In this document: positions 33,370-42,051 of the stretch, piece by piece
Layout of the letters: every line of letters begins with the position of its first letter
Numbering within the stretch: the first letter of the stretch is position 1
Assembly: GCA_022822625.1 (NCBI GenBank)
Contig: JAJEAV010000034.1
Coordinates: 1 to 49,502 of the forward strand
Direction: 5' to 3'
Source: Gammaproteobacteria bacterium
Lineage (GTDB): Bacteria > Pseudomonadota > Gammaproteobacteria > Arenicellales > Poriferihabitantaceae
DNA length: 49,502 nucleotides
Notes under the pieces: generated by a model
The model's database searches: none
What the model was told of the DNA's origin: nothing
What the model saw: only the letters and a program-made list of their open reading frames with translations
Position numbers and translations under genes: made by a program

Positions 33370-34722
33370 TTATTTGAATTCTTCATTGTCCGGCATGATC
33401 ATAAATTCCGGATAAGCCTCAATGCCCAACTCTACCAAATCCTGGCCCAGTTCTTCAACATTTTTCGAGACTCGACAACCCATGGCCTTCTCCAAAATCA
33501 TCCACACAATATATGAACTGACAAATACAAATGCACCAACAGCCAGAATACCGATTAACTGAATCAGAATATCTGCACCGGATGCGATACAAGTTGCTAT
33601 TGTACCCCAAATTCCGGCAAATAAATGTGCCGGTACTGCACCGACCACATCATCAATTTTCAACTTCTCCAGCGCACGTATACCCAGCGAACATACCAGT
33701 CCACCAATGCCACCGATCAGGATTGCCCAGCCATGCGCGATCATATCCGGCCCAGCCGTGATCGCAACAAGTCCACCAATCGCCCCGTTCAATACACTCA
33801 TGAGATCAACCCGACCAAAGAGTGGACGGGAAACGATGAGTGCGACCAGTACACCCGCTGCTGCGGCCAGATTCGTGTTCACCAATATGATGCTCATGGC
33901 TATTACATCAATGGCACTGCCTAGTGCCAGCTGGGAACCTCCGTTAAAACCGAACCATCCCAACCACAAAATAAAAACCCCAAGTGTTACTACAGGAACA
34001 TTGGAGGGCGGGGTGTATTTTACGGTACCATCTTCACGAAACTTGCCCGTTCTTGCTCCAACCACCAAGGCACCAGCCAAAGCCGCCCAACCACCTGTCG
34101 AGTGAACAATGGTTGATCCGGCGAAATCCTGAAACCCCATATTGCCCAACCAGCCACCTCCCCAGGTCCAAGCACCAACAACCGGATAGATAATGGCGGT
34201 CAGCACGACAATAAATAGAAAGAAGGCCCATAATTTCACTCGCTCAGCCAAGGCCCCGGACACAATTGATGCCGTTGTCGCCACAAATACCATCTGGAAA
34301 AACCAGTCGGACATCGTGGAATATCCGGTTTCCACAACAGTCTCTGCCAGCCCATCCTGCCCCCCCAACCACAGGGATTCTTCGGGAGTTGAACCATAAA
34401 ACAGCGTAAAGGTGCCAATAAAGCCATTTACGTCAACATACATCAGGTTATAGCCAACCACGAAAAACATGATACTGGCTATCGAATAAAGCCCGATATT
34501 CTTGAGACAGATAACCGATGCATTGCGGGTACGTACGGACCCCGACTCAAGCATGGTAAAACCCGCACACATCCACATTACCAGGGCTCCCCAGATTAGG
34601 AACGAAAAGGTATTGAAGACAAATTGGGACTCTTTACCTACCTCTGCAAAGGCTATATTAGGAAGCAGGGCCATACCCGAGAGGGCAATAAACAAGAGAC
34701 AGGTGTTTTTTCTGGATTTCAT
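33370..34722 (-). CDS. amt: Ammonium transporter, Amt family
   Basis: A signal sequence (about 1-26) and 11 predicted TM helices make this a standard Amt channel of 450 residues. The twin-His pore residues are visible in STIVHSTGGW and VGAVPAHLFAGIWG. Other conserved stretches are FGFNGGS and the GAIGGLVAITAG segment. It moves ammonium/ammonia across the inner membrane. No glnK gene is adjacent; instead a STAS protein gene follows at 71 bp, an unusual neighbour. The C-terminal tail (about 30 residues) is intact and could contact a PII protein. Confidence 0.93.
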   Translation of the reverse strand: MKSRKNTCLLFIALSGMALLPNIAFAEVGKESQFVFNTFSFLIWGALVMWMCAGFTMLESGSVRTRNASVICLKNIGLYSIASIMFFVVGYNLMYVDVNGFIGTFTLFYGSTPEESLWLGGQDGLAETVVETGYSTMSDWFFQMVFVATTASIVSGALAERVKLWAFFLFIVVLTAIIYPVVGAWTWGGGWLGNMGFQDFAGSTIVHSTGGWAALAGALVVGARTGKFREDGTVKYTPPSNVPVVTLGVFILWLGWFGFNGGSQLALGSAIDVIAMSIILVNTNLAAAAGVLVALIVSRPLFGRVDLMSVLNGAIGGLVAITAGPDMIAHGWAILIGGIGGLVCSLGIRALEKLKIDDVVGAVPAHLFAGIWGTIATCIASGADILIQLIGILAVGAFVFVSSYIVWMILEKAMGCRVSKNVEELGQDLVELGIEAYPEFMIMPDNEEFK

Positions 34723-34761
34723 GAGTCTGTATATCTATATCAAGTCAGGTTTGGGTAAGTA

Positions 34762-34773
34762 TTGATGTATCAA
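34762..34773. promoter_or_regulatory. Palindrome upstream of amt
   Basis: TTGATGTATCAA has 5-bp inverted arms (TTGAT/ATCAA) with a 2-bp spacer, so it is not an FNR box (which needs 4 bp). It lies about 40 bp before the amt start and could be an operator. A TATAAT for the amt direction is at 34847-34842. No sigma-54 promoter was found. Confidence 0.25.
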
Positions 34774-34928
34774 GCAAGTTCAGTAAGGTGCGATGAGCCC
34801 CAAATGAAAATATGCGAGAAATGTTTCGAACTTTTCAGGGCATTATAGCACTGAATTCTTGCATCTTGATAAAATATTTTTCTTCTCAGGAAAATTCCTG
34901 AAGATATCCGGGCCAGGAAGCCAGGATA

Positions 34929-36113
34929 TCAAGACGAGTCATCAAGATAATCCAGAATAGCCACCCGGTCTCCGTCACACTTTGGAATGGCACCACGAGT
35001 ATCGTAATCCGGGTAACCCGAAAACTTGACTGGATTTCCAGACATCCGAAACACCAGACCTTGTTCGCCCTCTGCCGTAACAATCATGTTTCTGGAAAGC
35101 ACCTGAGGATCTTCGACCACTTCCTTGACGTTGTTAATCGGTCCGCATGGAATACCATTTTGGTTGAATAATTCTAGCCACTCAGACACCGGCTTTCCTT
35201 CGAGGGCATGCTCAAGTTCACGATATAGACTTTCATGGTGCTCGGTTCGATTGCTATTTGTGACATAGCGTTCATCCGTGATCAGGTCCTTTCGACCCAG
35301 TAGTTCACAAAGACGTGCAAACAGGCTGTCATTACCGACAGCCAGTACCAGATACTCGCCATGTTGCGTCTGCAAGCCGGAAAAGGGCGTGATTGATGGA
35401 TGTCGCATTCCAATAGGACCGGGTATCTGGCCATCGGCAAAAAACCGTCCGATCGCATTTTCCAGAATTGCAACCTGGCAATCCAGCATGGCCACATCCA
35501 CTTTTGTCCCACGCCCGGTGATTTCACGATCATACAGGGCCGCCAATACTCCCGAGAGGCCAAACAGTGCAGCCGTAATGTCTCCCAGGGAAGTACCTAC
35601 CCGTACCGGGCTGTCTCCGGCATGTCCGGTCAGACTCATGATTCCGCCCATCGCCTGTGCTACAAGATCATAGGCCGGACGGTCCCGGTAGGGACCGGTA
35701 TGGCCGAATCCCGAGACCGCGGCATAGATCAGCCGGGTGTTCTCTTCGCCAAGACGCTCCCAGCCAAAATCAAGTTTCTCCATGGTACCCGGTTTGTAGT
35801 TTTCGACCAGGACATCTGCCTTTTGCACCAGTTTCAGGAAAATCTCCCGGTCTTCCAGAGCCTTGAGGTCCAGGGCAATACTCTCCTTGCCTCGATTGAT
35901 GCCTGCAAAATAAGCCGATTGTCCTTCGATAAACGGACCGAAATGGCGTGCATCATCACCCAGGTCGGGTCTTTCGACCTTGATCACCCTAGCCCCCATT
36001 TCAGCCAGCATCATGGTCAGGTAGGGGCCTGCCAGAACCCGGGTCAGGTCAACCACAACCACCCCCTGCAAAGGAGCTTCACGCACCGGGTTTTTCAAGG
36101 AGAATTCACCCAT
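34929..36113 (-). CDS. CaiB/BaiF family CoA transferase
   Basis: From the ATG at 36113 the protein has 394 residues, typical for family III CoA transferases. GVVVVDLTRVLAGPYLTMMLAEMGARVIKVERP is the family start, and the catalytic Asp is likely in RPAYDLVAQAMGGIMSLTG (YD region). NRGKESIALDLK and the FSGLQTQHGEYLVLAVGND segment also match. The frame is open much further upstream, but that part is the Rieske gene in another frame. The start overlaps the Rieske stop by 8 bp, so they are one operon. Such enzymes move CoA between organic acids, for example carnitine/crotonobetaine or succinate donors. The acceptor here is unknown. Confidence 0.9.
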   Translation of the reverse strand: MGEFSLKNPVREAPLQGVVVVDLTRVLAGPYLTMMLAEMGARVIKVERPDLGDDARHFGPFIEGQSAYFAGINRGKESIALDLKALEDREIFLKLVQKADVLVENYKPGTMEKLDFGWERLGEENTRLIYAAVSGFGHTGPYRDRPAYDLVAQAMGGIMSLTGHAGDSPVRVGTSLGDITAALFGLSGVLAALYDREITGRGTKVDVAMLDCQVAILENAIGRFFADGQIPGPIGMRHPSITPFSGLQTQHGEYLVLAVGNDSLFARLCELLGRKDLITDERYVTNSNRTEHHESLYRELEHALEGKPVSEWLELFNQNGIPCGPINNVKEVVEDPQVLSRNMIVTAEGEQGLVFRMSGNPVKFSGYPDYDTRGAIPKCDGDRVAILDYLDDSS

Positions 36114-37119
36114 CTTCCAGTGCCTGTCGTACGCAAGACTGAAAGAACACCGTTCCAGGTTCACGCTCAGGGGACAGTATACCTCGATCATAATGACCAG
36201 CCTGCAAATTCTCCTGAACCCGAGTACAGATATCAATGTCTTCCTGCATGACCTGATTTGAGAATCGGACCGTCTCGGCCCGTTCCCTGTCATCAATTTC
36301 CGGACGAAACCAGAACCACCTATCGGTTCTGGATTGGCTGACCTCCAGTGGCTGAATACGCTCCACGTTGAAACTGCCTTCTCCAAAATGCATGAGCAGG
36401 CCGGGAAATTTATAGACCCAGTATCCAGGACTTCCATTCTCACGATCAACCACTTCAAATCCCACGTATTGTCCATCCTCATGGGGAGTGATTCGAATCT
36501 CCGGCATCAATGAACGACTCAAATCACGGTGTATCGTAGCCAGATGATACCCTTCAGCCGAATTGTCGCTGTAATTTTTCCAGTTCGCCGCGAATGTATT
36601 GGAAAGCCTGACATAAAACTCCATGTCTGCAATGACCGGGAATTGCCCTGTCAGATTGACGATTCCCCCCAACCACTCGTCTAGCCCCTGACACTTGGTA
36701 TCCATACAGACAAAAATCAGGGAATTCCATGTTTCAACCCGGATCGGAAACAAACGGTATCCGGTCTTGTCCAAATCCCGGTCAAAACCGGGTGCATTCA
36801 GGAGTTGTCCGTCCAGATCATAACTCCACGCATGGTAGGGACAGGTAAAGCGCGTCAGCTTTCCAGTTGGCTTGATACATACAGGTGACGCCCGATGCCG
36901 GCAAACGTTCAGATAGCCCCGGAGCTGATGGGATTGATCTCGACAGAGCACAACCGATTGACCGGAAACATCCGAGGTCACATATTGACCGGGTGCGCCG
37001 AGTTCGGATTCGGGACAGATAAAGCACCAGTTGCGTCTGAATATCCGGTCTCTCTCCTTGCGAAAAATTTCGGGCTCAGAGTACCAGTCAGCGGGCAGTG
37101 ATTCAATCAGGTTCGACAC
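36106..37119 (-). CDS. Rieske non-heme iron oxygenase, alpha subunit, quaternary-amine/carnitine-like type
   Basis: The [2Fe-2S] Rieske motif is CRHRASPVC...CPYHAWSYD (about residues 73-104). The mononuclear iron site lies in NWKNYSDNSAEGYHLATIH (about 182-200), with its third ligand expected in the EDIDICTRVQ region. The residue three before the first iron His is Glu (EGYH), as in carnitine-type CntA oxygenases, while classical aromatic dioxygenases have Asp. At 337 residues it is a little short. The start is GTG at 37119 with AAGG 7 nt before it. A reductase partner is not encoded in the window; EtfAB lie upstream and a CoA transferase downstream. The substrate is probably a quaternary amine or similar, by inference. 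Confidence 0.88.
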   Translation of the reverse strand: MSNLIESLPADWYSEPEIFRKERDRIFRRNWCFICPESELGAPGQYVTSDVSGQSVVLCRDQSHQLRGYLNVCRHRASPVCIKPTGKLTRFTCPYHAWSYDLDGQLLNAPGFDRDLDKTGYRLFPIRVETWNSLIFVCMDTKCQGLDEWLGGIVNLTGQFPVIADMEFYVRLSNTFAANWKNYSDNSAEGYHLATIHRDLSRSLMPEIRITPHEDGQYVGFEVVDRENGSPGYWVYKFPGLLMHFGEGSFNVERIQPLEVSQSRTDRWFWFRPEIDDRERAETVRFSNQVMQEDIDICTRVQENLQAGHYDRGILSPEREPGTVFFQSCVRQALEDG

Positions 37120-37255
37120 GTTCCAGCCTTGGATTGATCGGCAATAAGCTCCCTGACAAGTGTGACATGAAATTCGAGAGGTGCCATATAATGCCCAGAC
37201 AAAACACGGAGGGCAATCGACAAGCCAAAATGCAAGTCAGAACCTGTGTGGCATT

Positions 37256-38197
37256 CTACATTGCGGATTCAAATTCATCATTCAGTTCTGGAACAGCGGC
37301 AAACAAATCCTCATTCCAGCCATAGTCCGAGACCTGAAAAATCGGTGCATCTTCATCAGTATTTATGGCTACGATAATCTTGGAGTCCTTCATTCCGGCC
37401 AGATGCTGGATTGCACCTGAAATACCCACCGCAACATACAAATCGGGTGCAACCACCTTGCCGGTTTGGCCGACCTGATAGTCATTCGGCACAAATCCGG
37501 CATCAACGGCTGCTCTCGATGCCCCTACTGCACCGCCCAGCCTGTCAGCCAGTTTCTCGAGCATTTCGAAATTCTTGCCGTCCTTCATGCCACGTCCACC
37601 AGAAATCACGACTTTCGCCGAAGTCAGTTCCGGGCGCTCGCTTGAACTCAGCATTTGCTCAATGAACTGAACATTCCGGTTCGTGCCGGTTGATTCAACA
37701 TCCTCCACTGCAGCATTTCCACCCTCCGTTGATGCAGATTCAAACGATGTCGCGCGTATTGTAATCATCTTGATCGAATCGCTGGATTTCACGGTAGCCA
37801 GTGCATTGCCGGCATAGATGGGTCGTACGAAAGTGTCTGCATCTACAACATCGCTGATATCGGAAATGGCCTGAACATCGCAAAGCGCAGCCACATAAGG
37901 AATCAAGGCCTTGCCAAACGTGGTGGCCGCGGCCATGACATGGGTATAGTTTTTCGATAACGACTCAGCCAGACCGGCAAGATTTTCCGTGACATGGTTT
38001 TCGAAGTCCGCGTTTTCACAACGGAGAACCCTGGCTACACCAGAAACTCTGGACATTGATTCGGCGACCCCGGAGCAGTCATGCCCGGCGACCAGAACAT
38101 CGACTTCACCGCCGATCTGCCGGGCTGCAGTTATGGTGTTGAGGGTCGCCGGGACCAATACACCCTTTTCGCATTCTGTAATAACGAGAACCCGCAT
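37256..38197 (-). CDS. etfA: Electron transfer flavoprotein alpha subunit
   Basis: An N-terminal ETF domain ([19 protein letters not shown]...) is followed by the C-terminal FAD domain with [37 protein letters not shown] (about residues 198-234) and the FAD loop [25 protein letters not shown]. Its 313 residues match EtfA. It starts one base after etfB ends. Together they carry electrons from flavin dehydrogenases to the quinone pool by ETF:quinone oxidoreductase, which is not in the window. The Rieske gene follows after 136 bp. Confidence 0.95.
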   Translation of the reverse strand: MRVLVITECEKGVLVPATLNTITAARQIGGEVDVLVAGHDCSGVAESMSRVSGVARVLRCENADFENHVTENLAGLAESLSKNYTHVMAAATTFGKALIPYVAALCDVQAISDISDVVDADTFVRPIYAGNALATVKSSDSIKMITIRATSFESASTEGGNAAVEDVESTGTNRNVQFIEQMLSSSERPELTSAKVVISGGRGMKDGKNFEMLEKLADRLGGAVGASRAAVDAGFVPNDYQVGQTGKVVAPDLYVAVGISGAIQHLAGMKDSKIIVAINTDEDAPIFQVSDYGWNEDLFAAVPELNDEFESAM

Positions 38198-38947
38198 CTA
38201 AATCACCTTCGCTTCATTCTTCAGTTTATCAACCAACTCGGATGCTCCTGAGACCATGACTCCTGCTTTTCGGGCAGGTGGTTCATGAACTTCGAGTATT
38301 TGTACACGAGGAGTTACATCAACCCCCAGGTCACCGGGAGTCAACTCTTCGACTGGCTTCCTTTTCGCCTGCATGATATTTGGCAGGGAAGCATATCGAG
38401 GCTCATTGAGCCGGAGGTCTGCGGTCATTACGGCCGGTGCAGTCAATTGCAGCTTCTCCAGACCCGAATCAATTTCCCGGACAATTTCAAATCCGACATC
38501 GTTGACGGCAATGCTCGATATATAGCTCCCCAGAGGCCAGCCCAGCAGTGCTGCCAGCATCTGACCAGTCTGGTTATTGTCATCATCAATGGACTGTTTG
38601 CCCAAAAGCACCAGACCTGCCGACTCCCTTTCTACGATCTGTTTGAGGATCTTTGCCAGGGCCAGAGGTTCTGGCGAGACATCACAAAGCACGTGTATAC
38701 CTCGATCCGCTCCCATGGCGAGTCCATTTCGAATGGTCTCGACACATTTTGTCGGGCCGACCGAGGCAACAATAATCTCTTCAGCATTACCGGCTTCCTT
38801 TAGTCGCAATGCTTCTTCGACGGCAATCTCGCAAAACGGGTTAATTGCCATCTTGATGTTGGCTGTTTCGACTCCCGAGTGGTCATCTTTGACACGAACT
38901 CGAATATTCGCATCAATAACCCGTTTGACTGGCACAAGAATTTTCAT
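38198..38947 (-). CDS. etfB: Electron transfer flavoprotein beta subunit
   Basis: The protein begins MKILVPVKRVIDANIRVRVK and has the family signature VDDNNQTGQMLAALLGWPLGSY-like stretch (IDDDNNQTGQMLA near residue 120), the AMP-binding half of ETF. At 249 residues it is full length. It abuts etfA directly and is the first gene of the etfB-etfA-Rieske-CoA transferase run. Confidence 0.95.
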   Translation of the reverse strand: MKILVPVKRVIDANIRVRVKDDHSGVETANIKMAINPFCEIAVEEALRLKEAGNAEEIIVASVGPTKCVETIRNGLAMGADRGIHVLCDVSPEPLALAKILKQIVERESAGLVLLGKQSIDDDNNQTGQMLAALLGWPLGSYISSIAVNDVGFEIVREIDSGLEKLQLTAPAVMTADLRLNEPRYASLPNIMQAKRKPVEELTPGDLGVDVTPRVQILEVHEPPARKAGVMVSGASELVDKLKNEAKVI

Positions 38948-39119
38948 AGTCAGAGCTGGATGGATATCAGTTAAAAGTAGATTAATATTAGGAGGAGCGG
39001 ATTCTACATGAAACCGTAACAGGAATATACAACCCTGATCGAAAAACAGGAATCAGTAAAACAACAAATATTGAATAAAAACCTTGTTAAATTATATTGT
39101 TACTGGTGAAATAGCGTTT

Positions 39120-39529
39120 TCAGAACTTCACCCCGTGGGTGAACACCCTACCGCCCCAAAATCACGGGGTTCCATGAAGGAGCGAAGTGTCTGGAGGACG
39201 TGCGTAATCTTCGCAAGGAGTGGCCGCTTGTCGAACTGATGGGATTGCGGGTGTACCCTGTGCTGTCACGCTGGGCAACTGGCTATACCGGGTCAGCAGG
39301 CACAGGACATCGAGAAACGCCCTGCAGGACCGGGATCATGTGACCCTGGACATTGACGCCTCGGTGCTTAATGCGAAAAAGAAGACGCAAGACGTACCTG
39401 CAAGGCAAACAGGGATACATGCCGATGTTCGGATACATCGCCGAGACCCGTCAGGTCGTGCATCAGGAGATCTACAAGGGCTATGTGCCACCGGCCGCGA
39501 AGAACACAAAAACCTTTATTTAGGATTAG
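39120..39529 (+). pseudogene. IS1380-type transposase remnant (frameshifted, truncated)
   Basis: Three pieces in different frames fit one IS1380-family transposase: FHEGAKCLEDVRNLRKEWPLV (from about 39170), then LGNWLYRV and DHVTLDIDASVLNAKKK, then KQGYMPMFGYIAETRQVVHQE. At least two frameshifts and the missing N- and C-terminal parts show that it is dead. It ends with AAAAACCTTTATTTAGGATTAG (39508-39529), nearly the same as the sequence next to the second remnant at 41130-41152, so this is probably the element's end. Confidence 0.8.
39508..39529 (+). repeat. IS end sequence, copy 1
   Basis: AAAAACCTTTATTTAGGATTAG matches the reverse complement of 41130-41152 (AAAAACCTCTATTTAAGGATTAG) with one substitution and one missing A. 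The two copies face each other around the AAA ATPase gene. Confidence 0.6.
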
Positions 39530-39531
39530 AA

Positions 39532-39575
39532 CATCCTTGTATTTATGACATCATTATGATATAAATACAAGGATG
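39532..39575. promoter_or_regulatory. Perfect 15-bp inverted repeat covering the AAA ATPase start codon
   Basis: CATCCTTGTATTTAT (39532-39546) and ATAAATACAAGGATG (39561-39575) are exact reverse complements with a 14-bp spacer. The right arm ends in the gene's ATG and contains its only candidate ribosome binding bases (AAGG, too close to the ATG for normal use). In DNA it could be an operator; in RNA a hairpin hiding the start. Confidence 0.65.
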
Positions 39576-40739
39576 ATACCTCGTCAAGTATACGAAACTG
39601 TGCGGGAAAGACTCGACCTTTTCCCAGCTGTGGCTTTGCTTGGACCGCGTCAAGTCGGAAAAACAACCTTGGCAGAAATTATTGCCGAGGAACATTCCAG
39701 CATCTATCTTGACCTTGAAAAATTCGAAGACCTCGAAAAACTGTCCGATCCCGGCTATTTCCTGAATACGCATGAACACAAGTTAATCATCATGGACGAA
39801 ATCCAGCGCATTCCAAACCTGTTTCCCATACTGCGTGGCATTATTGACAAGGGTCGCAAAAAAGGAATTCGAACCGGCAGATTCCTGTTACTGGGTTCAG
39901 CATCCGGGGACCTGCTCAGACAATCCGGAGAAACTCTGGCTGGTCGTATAGCTTATGTCGAAATGTCCCCGTTACATCTGCTTGAGACCGGCGGAAAGTC
40001 GGTCGAAATGCTTTGGATTCGGGGAGGATTCCCGGACAGCTTTCTCGCAAAAAGCAATCGGAAAAGCATCATCTGGCGAGATAGTTTTATTCTCACGTAT
40101 CTTGAACGGGACCTTCCCCAGCTAGGAGCTCGAGTTCCAGTAACGACTTTGCGCCGCCTGTGGACGATGTTGTCACATCTTCAAGGTGAAACACTCAATA
40201 TCGCTCGGATCGCTCGTGGCTTGGGACTTGACGTGCGGACAGTGAGCCAGTATCTCGACTTTCTGGTTGACCTGCTGTTGGTCAGGCTTCTGCCGCCCTA
40301 TTACATAAATGTCGGCAAGCGTCTGGTGAAGTCTCCGAAAGTCTATGTGCGTGATAGCGGAATTCTCCATTCACTACTCGGCTTGGACGACCTGAACGCT
40401 GTTCTGGGACATCCAGTGGTCGGCGGTAGCTGGGAAGGTTTTGTCATTGAAACTCTGGTGTCTGCCGCTCCAGAGAGGGCAAATGCATGGTTTTACAGAA
40501 CTGCCGCCGGTGCTGAAATCGATCTGGTAATGGAATTGCCGGGCGGTGAACTGTGGGCGATCGAAATCAAGCGCTCCTCGGCGCCGAAGATAGAAAAGGG
40601 GTTTCATCATGCTCTTCAGGATTTGTGCCCAGCCCGTGCATTTCTTGTAGGCGCCAATACTGACCGTTATCCGAAAACAAGCGAAATCGAAGTCATTGGT
40701 TTGGCCGACTTGACCAAGGCTCTCCATGAAGCAGCATGA
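39573..40739 (+). CDS. AAA+ ATPase with DUF4143 (AAA_14) C-terminal nuclease-like domain
   Basis: The 388-residue protein opens with MIPRQVYETVRERLDLFPAVALLGPRQVGKTT, the family pattern with Walker A GPRQVGKT (24-31). Walker B is LIIMDEIQRIP (near 72-82). The DUF4143 region (about 200-388) contains a winged helix and a C-terminal PD-(D/E)XK-like fold: EGFVIETLV, FYRTAAGAEIDLVMELPGGELWAIEIKRS with D and E-x-K residues. Such proteins are common orphan genes on mobile DNA; some are suspected toxins or defence factors, but the function is not settled. It is intact while its surroundings are decayed IS pieces, which suggests selection or recent arrival. It is not in an operon. Confidence 0.88.
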   Translation: MIPRQVYETVRERLDLFPAVALLGPRQVGKTTLAEIIAEEHSSIYLDLEKFEDLEKLSDPGYFLNTHEHKLIIMDEIQRIPNLFPILRGIIDKGRKKGIRTGRFLLLGSASGDLLRQSGETLAGRIAYVEMSPLHLLETGGKSVEMLWIRGGFPDSFLAKSNRKSIIWRDSFILTYLERDLPQLGARVPVTTLRRLWTMLSHLQGETLNIARIARGLGLDVRTVSQYLDFLVDLLLVRLLPPYYINVGKRLVKSPKVYVRDSGILHSLLGLDDLNAVLGHPVVGGSWEGFVIETLVSAAPERANAWFYRTAAGAEIDLVMELPGGELWAIEIKRSSAPKIEKGFHHALQDLCPARAFLVGANTDRYPKTSEIEVIGLADLTKALHEAA

Positions 40740-40933
40740 AGTTCTCGTACTTGCTCGCCTATTATGTCGAATTGCATATGCATAAACAGCTTGCTTCCCT
40801 GCTATTTAGAGGACAGCGGAAATCTACTACCCGAGGCGAAACCTCAGTGGAGTGCCCGAAAAGTATCACGCCAGTCTAACCCCACACGATTTGGACTTCT
40901 TACCGATGCGCTGATCTGGTTACACCGATAATT
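40736..40933 (+). pseudogene. IS1634-type transposase C-terminal remnant
   Basis: Directly after the AAA gene (overlapping its stop) the frame reads FSYLLAYYVELHMHKQLASL, a stretch that I recognise as near the C-terminus of IS1634-family (COG5421) transposases. It soon shifts frame and continues as ARKVSRQSNPTRFGLLTDAL with a stop at about 40933. No catalytic part remains. Confidence 0.6.
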
Positions 40934-41129
40934 CGTATCGAATACTGTCTCACATATCTACCATTACGACATCAGAAACAAGACAGTTCGCAAAAAGACC
41001 ATAACTTCGTTCAAAACTCCACTATCTGCAGGTACACAACTATCCTTCACTATTTCGTTTTCTCGAGCAATTTCCTTAACTGACCAACTGACTTACTCGA
41101 CTTTTTGCCTTTATGATTCTTTCATATCC

Positions 41130-41152
41130 CTAATCCTTAAATAGAGGTTTTT
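41130..41152 (-). repeat. IS end sequence, copy 2
   Basis: On the minus strand this reads AAAAACCTCTATTTAAGGATTAG, nearly identical to copy 1 at 39508-39529. It follows the second transposase remnant in that remnant's reading direction, as copy 1 does for the first. Confidence 0.6.
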
Positions 41153-41349
41153 CCACCCGTTGCGGTCCGGGATTTGGGCGGCTGGGGTGTCGGAATGGTC
41201 GAGGGCTGCCCGGAAGGGCCGAATTCGGGGCACCAACGGGGTACATTTCCATGCCGGATCACGGTAGCGAAGCGTATTTCCGGTTTCGGGCCGGATTCCG
41301 GGCGAGCGGACCCGTTGCCGTTGTGGATGGGTTCGGAAGGTCGGAGAGG

Positions 41350-41691
41350 TCAGGACAGTCTGCAGTTCCGCAGGGTCCACAGGGTCTCGTCGAGCAGTGC
41401 CAGGTCGTCGGGCCGGACCTTCAGGATTCGTTGCTGGGCATGGTGGACGACCTGGCCGGCCATTGCATAGAGCCGGTGTCGGAAGGTGATGGCTCGCTTC
41501 CCGTACCATGCGGCAGGCAGCAGCAGGCGCATCAGGCAGAGCAGGTTGTAGGCAATGGCGCTCAGCATCAGGTATACCGCATTGGCCCGGAATCCGCAGT
41601 GTTGTCCAATGACAAATGAGCCTGAGCGAAAAGCGGTATTCGCTGTGATGTCCGAGGTTGATGGGCCGGTGAAAGGCGCTTGCGCGGGCAC
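41350..41691 (-). pseudogene. IS1380-type transposase C-terminal remnant
   Basis: The minus-strand frame contains ANAVYLMLSAIAYNLLCLMR and GQVVHHAQQRILKVRP, the closing helices of IS1380-type transposases (after the last catalytic Glu). The catalytic core is missing. The DNA here is distinctly more GC-rich than its surroundings, in keeping with foreign origin. About 200 bp of non-coding 3' sequence leads to the shared IS end at 41130. Confidence 0.75.
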
Positions 41692-42051
41692 TGGGGGTCC
41701 GGATATTCAGTCGGACCTAGCGGTTTGCCCCAGCCCCGTGACGGCTCCCGGCTCTTCTTAAATGAGGAGAATCAGGACAGGCTGATCGAACTACCCCGTG
41801 GCCCACTCCGGATGACACCGCCATCCGCCGCAAAACTGAACCGGCCTGAAGGCAGGTGAACCTTTCTCCGTAATTTTTCGGGCATTTGGTGAACACCGGA
41901 AATCTTGAAATTCCGGACCGATGGAAACCGACAAGGCGAATGGACAAGACACTGAAATATCAAATTCATCGCTTATAATCCGAATCGATTCAAGCCCTTC
42001 TACCACCATCATTCATAACTCAACCAGTTCGTTCTGATTCACTTGTCGCCG
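41692..42051. other. Gene-free stretch
   Basis: Short frames on both strands only; probably more mobile-element debris at the left, with the leader of the HisN-like gene at the right. No terminator or promoter could be assigned. Confidence 0.35.

Noticed and set aside
34723-34928. Sigma-54 promoter for amt (GCAC...TTGC)
   Set aside because: The spacing between the two elements is 10 bp, not the required 5.
36114-36482. N-terminal extension of the CoA transferase
   Set aside because: This part of the frame lies wholly within the Rieske gene and shows no protein-like pattern; the family start is at the ATG at 36113.
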